From Nitrospinota bacterium (GTDB lineage Bacteria > UBA8248): a DNA stretch of 7,363 nucleotides. Location: assembly GCA_029937135.1 (NCBI GenBank), contig JAPYQX010000144.1, positions 1-7,363 on the forward strand, written 5' to 3'. Of this stretch, positions 6,376 through 7,363 are shown piece by piece (the first letter of the stretch is position 1; each line of letters begins with the position of its first letter). The position numbers and the translations under genes were made by a program. The notes below the pieces were generated by a model. It was not told the origin of the DNA. It was given only the letters and a program-made list of their open reading frames with translations, and searched no databases.

Positions 6376-7363
6376 CTAGCCCTCGCCCCCTTTTTTGGGC
6401 GCTTCGGCGGCCTTGAAATTACTTCCGATCATTAGGAAGTCCCGAAGCGCTTCGATCTGGCGGAGCCCATCGCCTCCGAGGAGGTTTTCGTCAATCGGCT
6501 CGCCGTGGCTGATAATTTCGGCCTGTCCAAACTGGGCCCCTAGGTTTTCGGGGCTCGAAACCGTGATCGTTTTCTCTTCGATCTCGGCGACGGTCACGAT
6601 GAGCGACTTGCTCCCGATGCGCAGGGTGGCGGGTTGCTCCTCGGCGAGTTCGGCTTCACTCGCCGTGGTGAGAGCGTACATCCAGTGGCCCTCTTCTTTT
6701 CCGGTCCGCTTTCCCGAGAGGATTTTCGCCTTGGCGCCGGCCCCCTCGAAGAAGATTGGCATCTTGGTGCCGGGAACAATCTTCTGCGGGTTGCTGATCC
6801 AGTCGATTATCCAACCGGGGCGAAGGCGGTTTTTCGTGAACGAAAGGTCCGGGGCCGAGGGCGGCTCCGCGCCCCGGGGCGGCGGCCACACGCCGTGACA
6901 AGAGAAGCACTCCGCCTTATTGAACAACTCGCGCCCGGTGGCCACCGATTCGGCCTTCACCTGGGTCTTGTCGAAATGCACATAGGTGCGGAGCTTGCCG
7001 TCGAGGGCGGCGAAGTAATCCACGAGGGCGGCGATGTCCTTTTGCGGCATGTCGAAGCTGGGCATCCGCACCTTCAGCCAGGGCCGGAGGGTGACGACGT
7101 TATTCATGAACCCGTAGAACCAGCCGGGCTGGATTTTCTTGCCCTCGCCGGTCAGGAGGGGAGGGCCATTGTTCCTCTCCTTATAGCGCCGGCGGAGGTC
7201 GCCTCCCCAGTTCTCGATGACGTGGCAACCCTGGCAGTTGTATTTTTCGAGCATCCGGCGGCCGGCCTCAAGCTTTCCGGCCCGCTCGTCGAACTCGTAG
7301 TAGACCGAATGTGGCGGCCCGTGTCCGCCCATGCCGCGCAGGAGGGTGCGTAGGGAGCGGACC
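6376..7363 (-). CDS. Diheme c-type cytochrome with C-terminal insertion (partial, 5' end missing)
   Basis: The frame stays open to the right edge. An ATG at 7332 exists, but the codons before it (VRSLRTLLRG) look coding and no ribosome-binding site precedes it, so the gene probably starts outside and the signal peptide is not seen. Numbering from that Met, there are two haem-binding motifs, CQGCH (33-37) and CFSCH (142-146). Candidate axial Met ligands are Met90/Met95 (VRMPSFDMP) for the first haem and Met191 (GTKMP) for the second, so these are two class I-like cytochrome c domains acting in the periplasm. Between GTKMP and the closing helix RQIEALRDFLMI (290-301) there are about 90 extra residues (195-285). 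They include a probable beta-strand segment, ATLRIGSKSLIVTVAE (235-250) then KTITVSS. In ordinary domains of this type that gap is short. Role: electron transfer, probably to or from a membrane complex encoded further right; the partner is unknown. A terminator follows the stop. Confidence 0.9.
   Translation of the reverse strand, partial: VRSLRTLLRGMGGHGPPHSVYYEFDERAGKLEAGRRMLEKYNCQGCHVIENWGGDLRRRYKERNNGPPLLTGEGKKIQPGWFYGFMNNVVTLRPWLKVRMPSFDMPQKDIAALVDYFAALDGKLRTYVHFDKTQVKAESVATGRELFNKAECFSCHGVWPPPRGAEPPSAPDLSFTKNRLRPGWIIDWISNPQKIVPGTKMPIFFEGAGAKAKILSGKRTGKEEGHWMYALTTASEAELAEEQPATLRIGSKSLIVTVAEIEEKTITVSSPENLGAQFGQAEIISHGEPIDENLLGGDGLRQIEALRDFLMIGSNFKAAEAPKKGGEG

Noticed and set aside
6634..7353. 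Plus-strand frame (239 aa) opposite the cytochrome gene
   Set aside because: The minus strand carries two CxxCH motifs and ends at a matching terminator, so the plus frame is a shadow.

Overview
The window looks like bacterial chromosomal DNA of high GC (about 60% by eye, not counted). It comes from an organism with periplasmic c-type cytochromes and a stand-alone polyferredoxin, so a respiring, probably Gram-negative bacterium. Desulfobacterota, Tectomicrobia or NC10-type lineages would fit, but no marker here settles the taxonomy. There are no phage or transposon genes, no RNA genes and no CRISPR array.

Layout. Bases 1-47 may be the tail of a plus-strand membrane protein, followed by a bidirectional terminator (75-106). 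A minus-strand pair comes next: a 55-aa single-pass membrane protein (767-934) and, downstream of it, a 168-aa membrane-anchored Mrr-like nuclease-fold protein (146-652) that appears to lack the catalytic (E/Q)xK motif. A run of ten C lies between the two. A divergent intergenic region leads into a monocistronic four-motif [4Fe-4S] ferredoxin (1185-1703) with its own promoter and terminator. Then comes an intact 728-aa bifunctional (p)ppGpp synthetase/hydrolase (1848-4034).

Bases 4168-6020 hold two recognisable but frameshifted genes: a two-TM potassium channel with an RCK (TrkA-type) regulatory domain, carrying three apparent indels, and endonuclease V (nfi), carrying two. Both reconstruct to full-length proteins with almost all expected motifs. 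The indels are therefore either recent decay or local sequence error, and four of the five lie in or beside homopolymers. All other genes in the window read cleanly.

Behind nfi lies an unusual C-rich, G-poor stretch that resolves into about 17 degenerate copies of the heptanucleotide TCAAGCY (6042-6160). It is followed by a featureless gap, then a strong terminator (6304-6340) closing a minus-strand diheme cytochrome c gene. That gene runs off the right edge and has an extra domain of about 90 residues spliced before its last helix.

Working together: the genes do not form one pathway. Themes are redox proteins (ferredoxin, cytochrome c, possibly the 55-aa membrane protein), stringent response (Rel), ion homeostasis (channel) and DNA repair (endonuclease V). 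I see no clear new defence or mobile system. The most unusual items are the heptanucleotide array, the apparently inactive membrane-tethered Mrr-like protein, and the cytochrome insertion.
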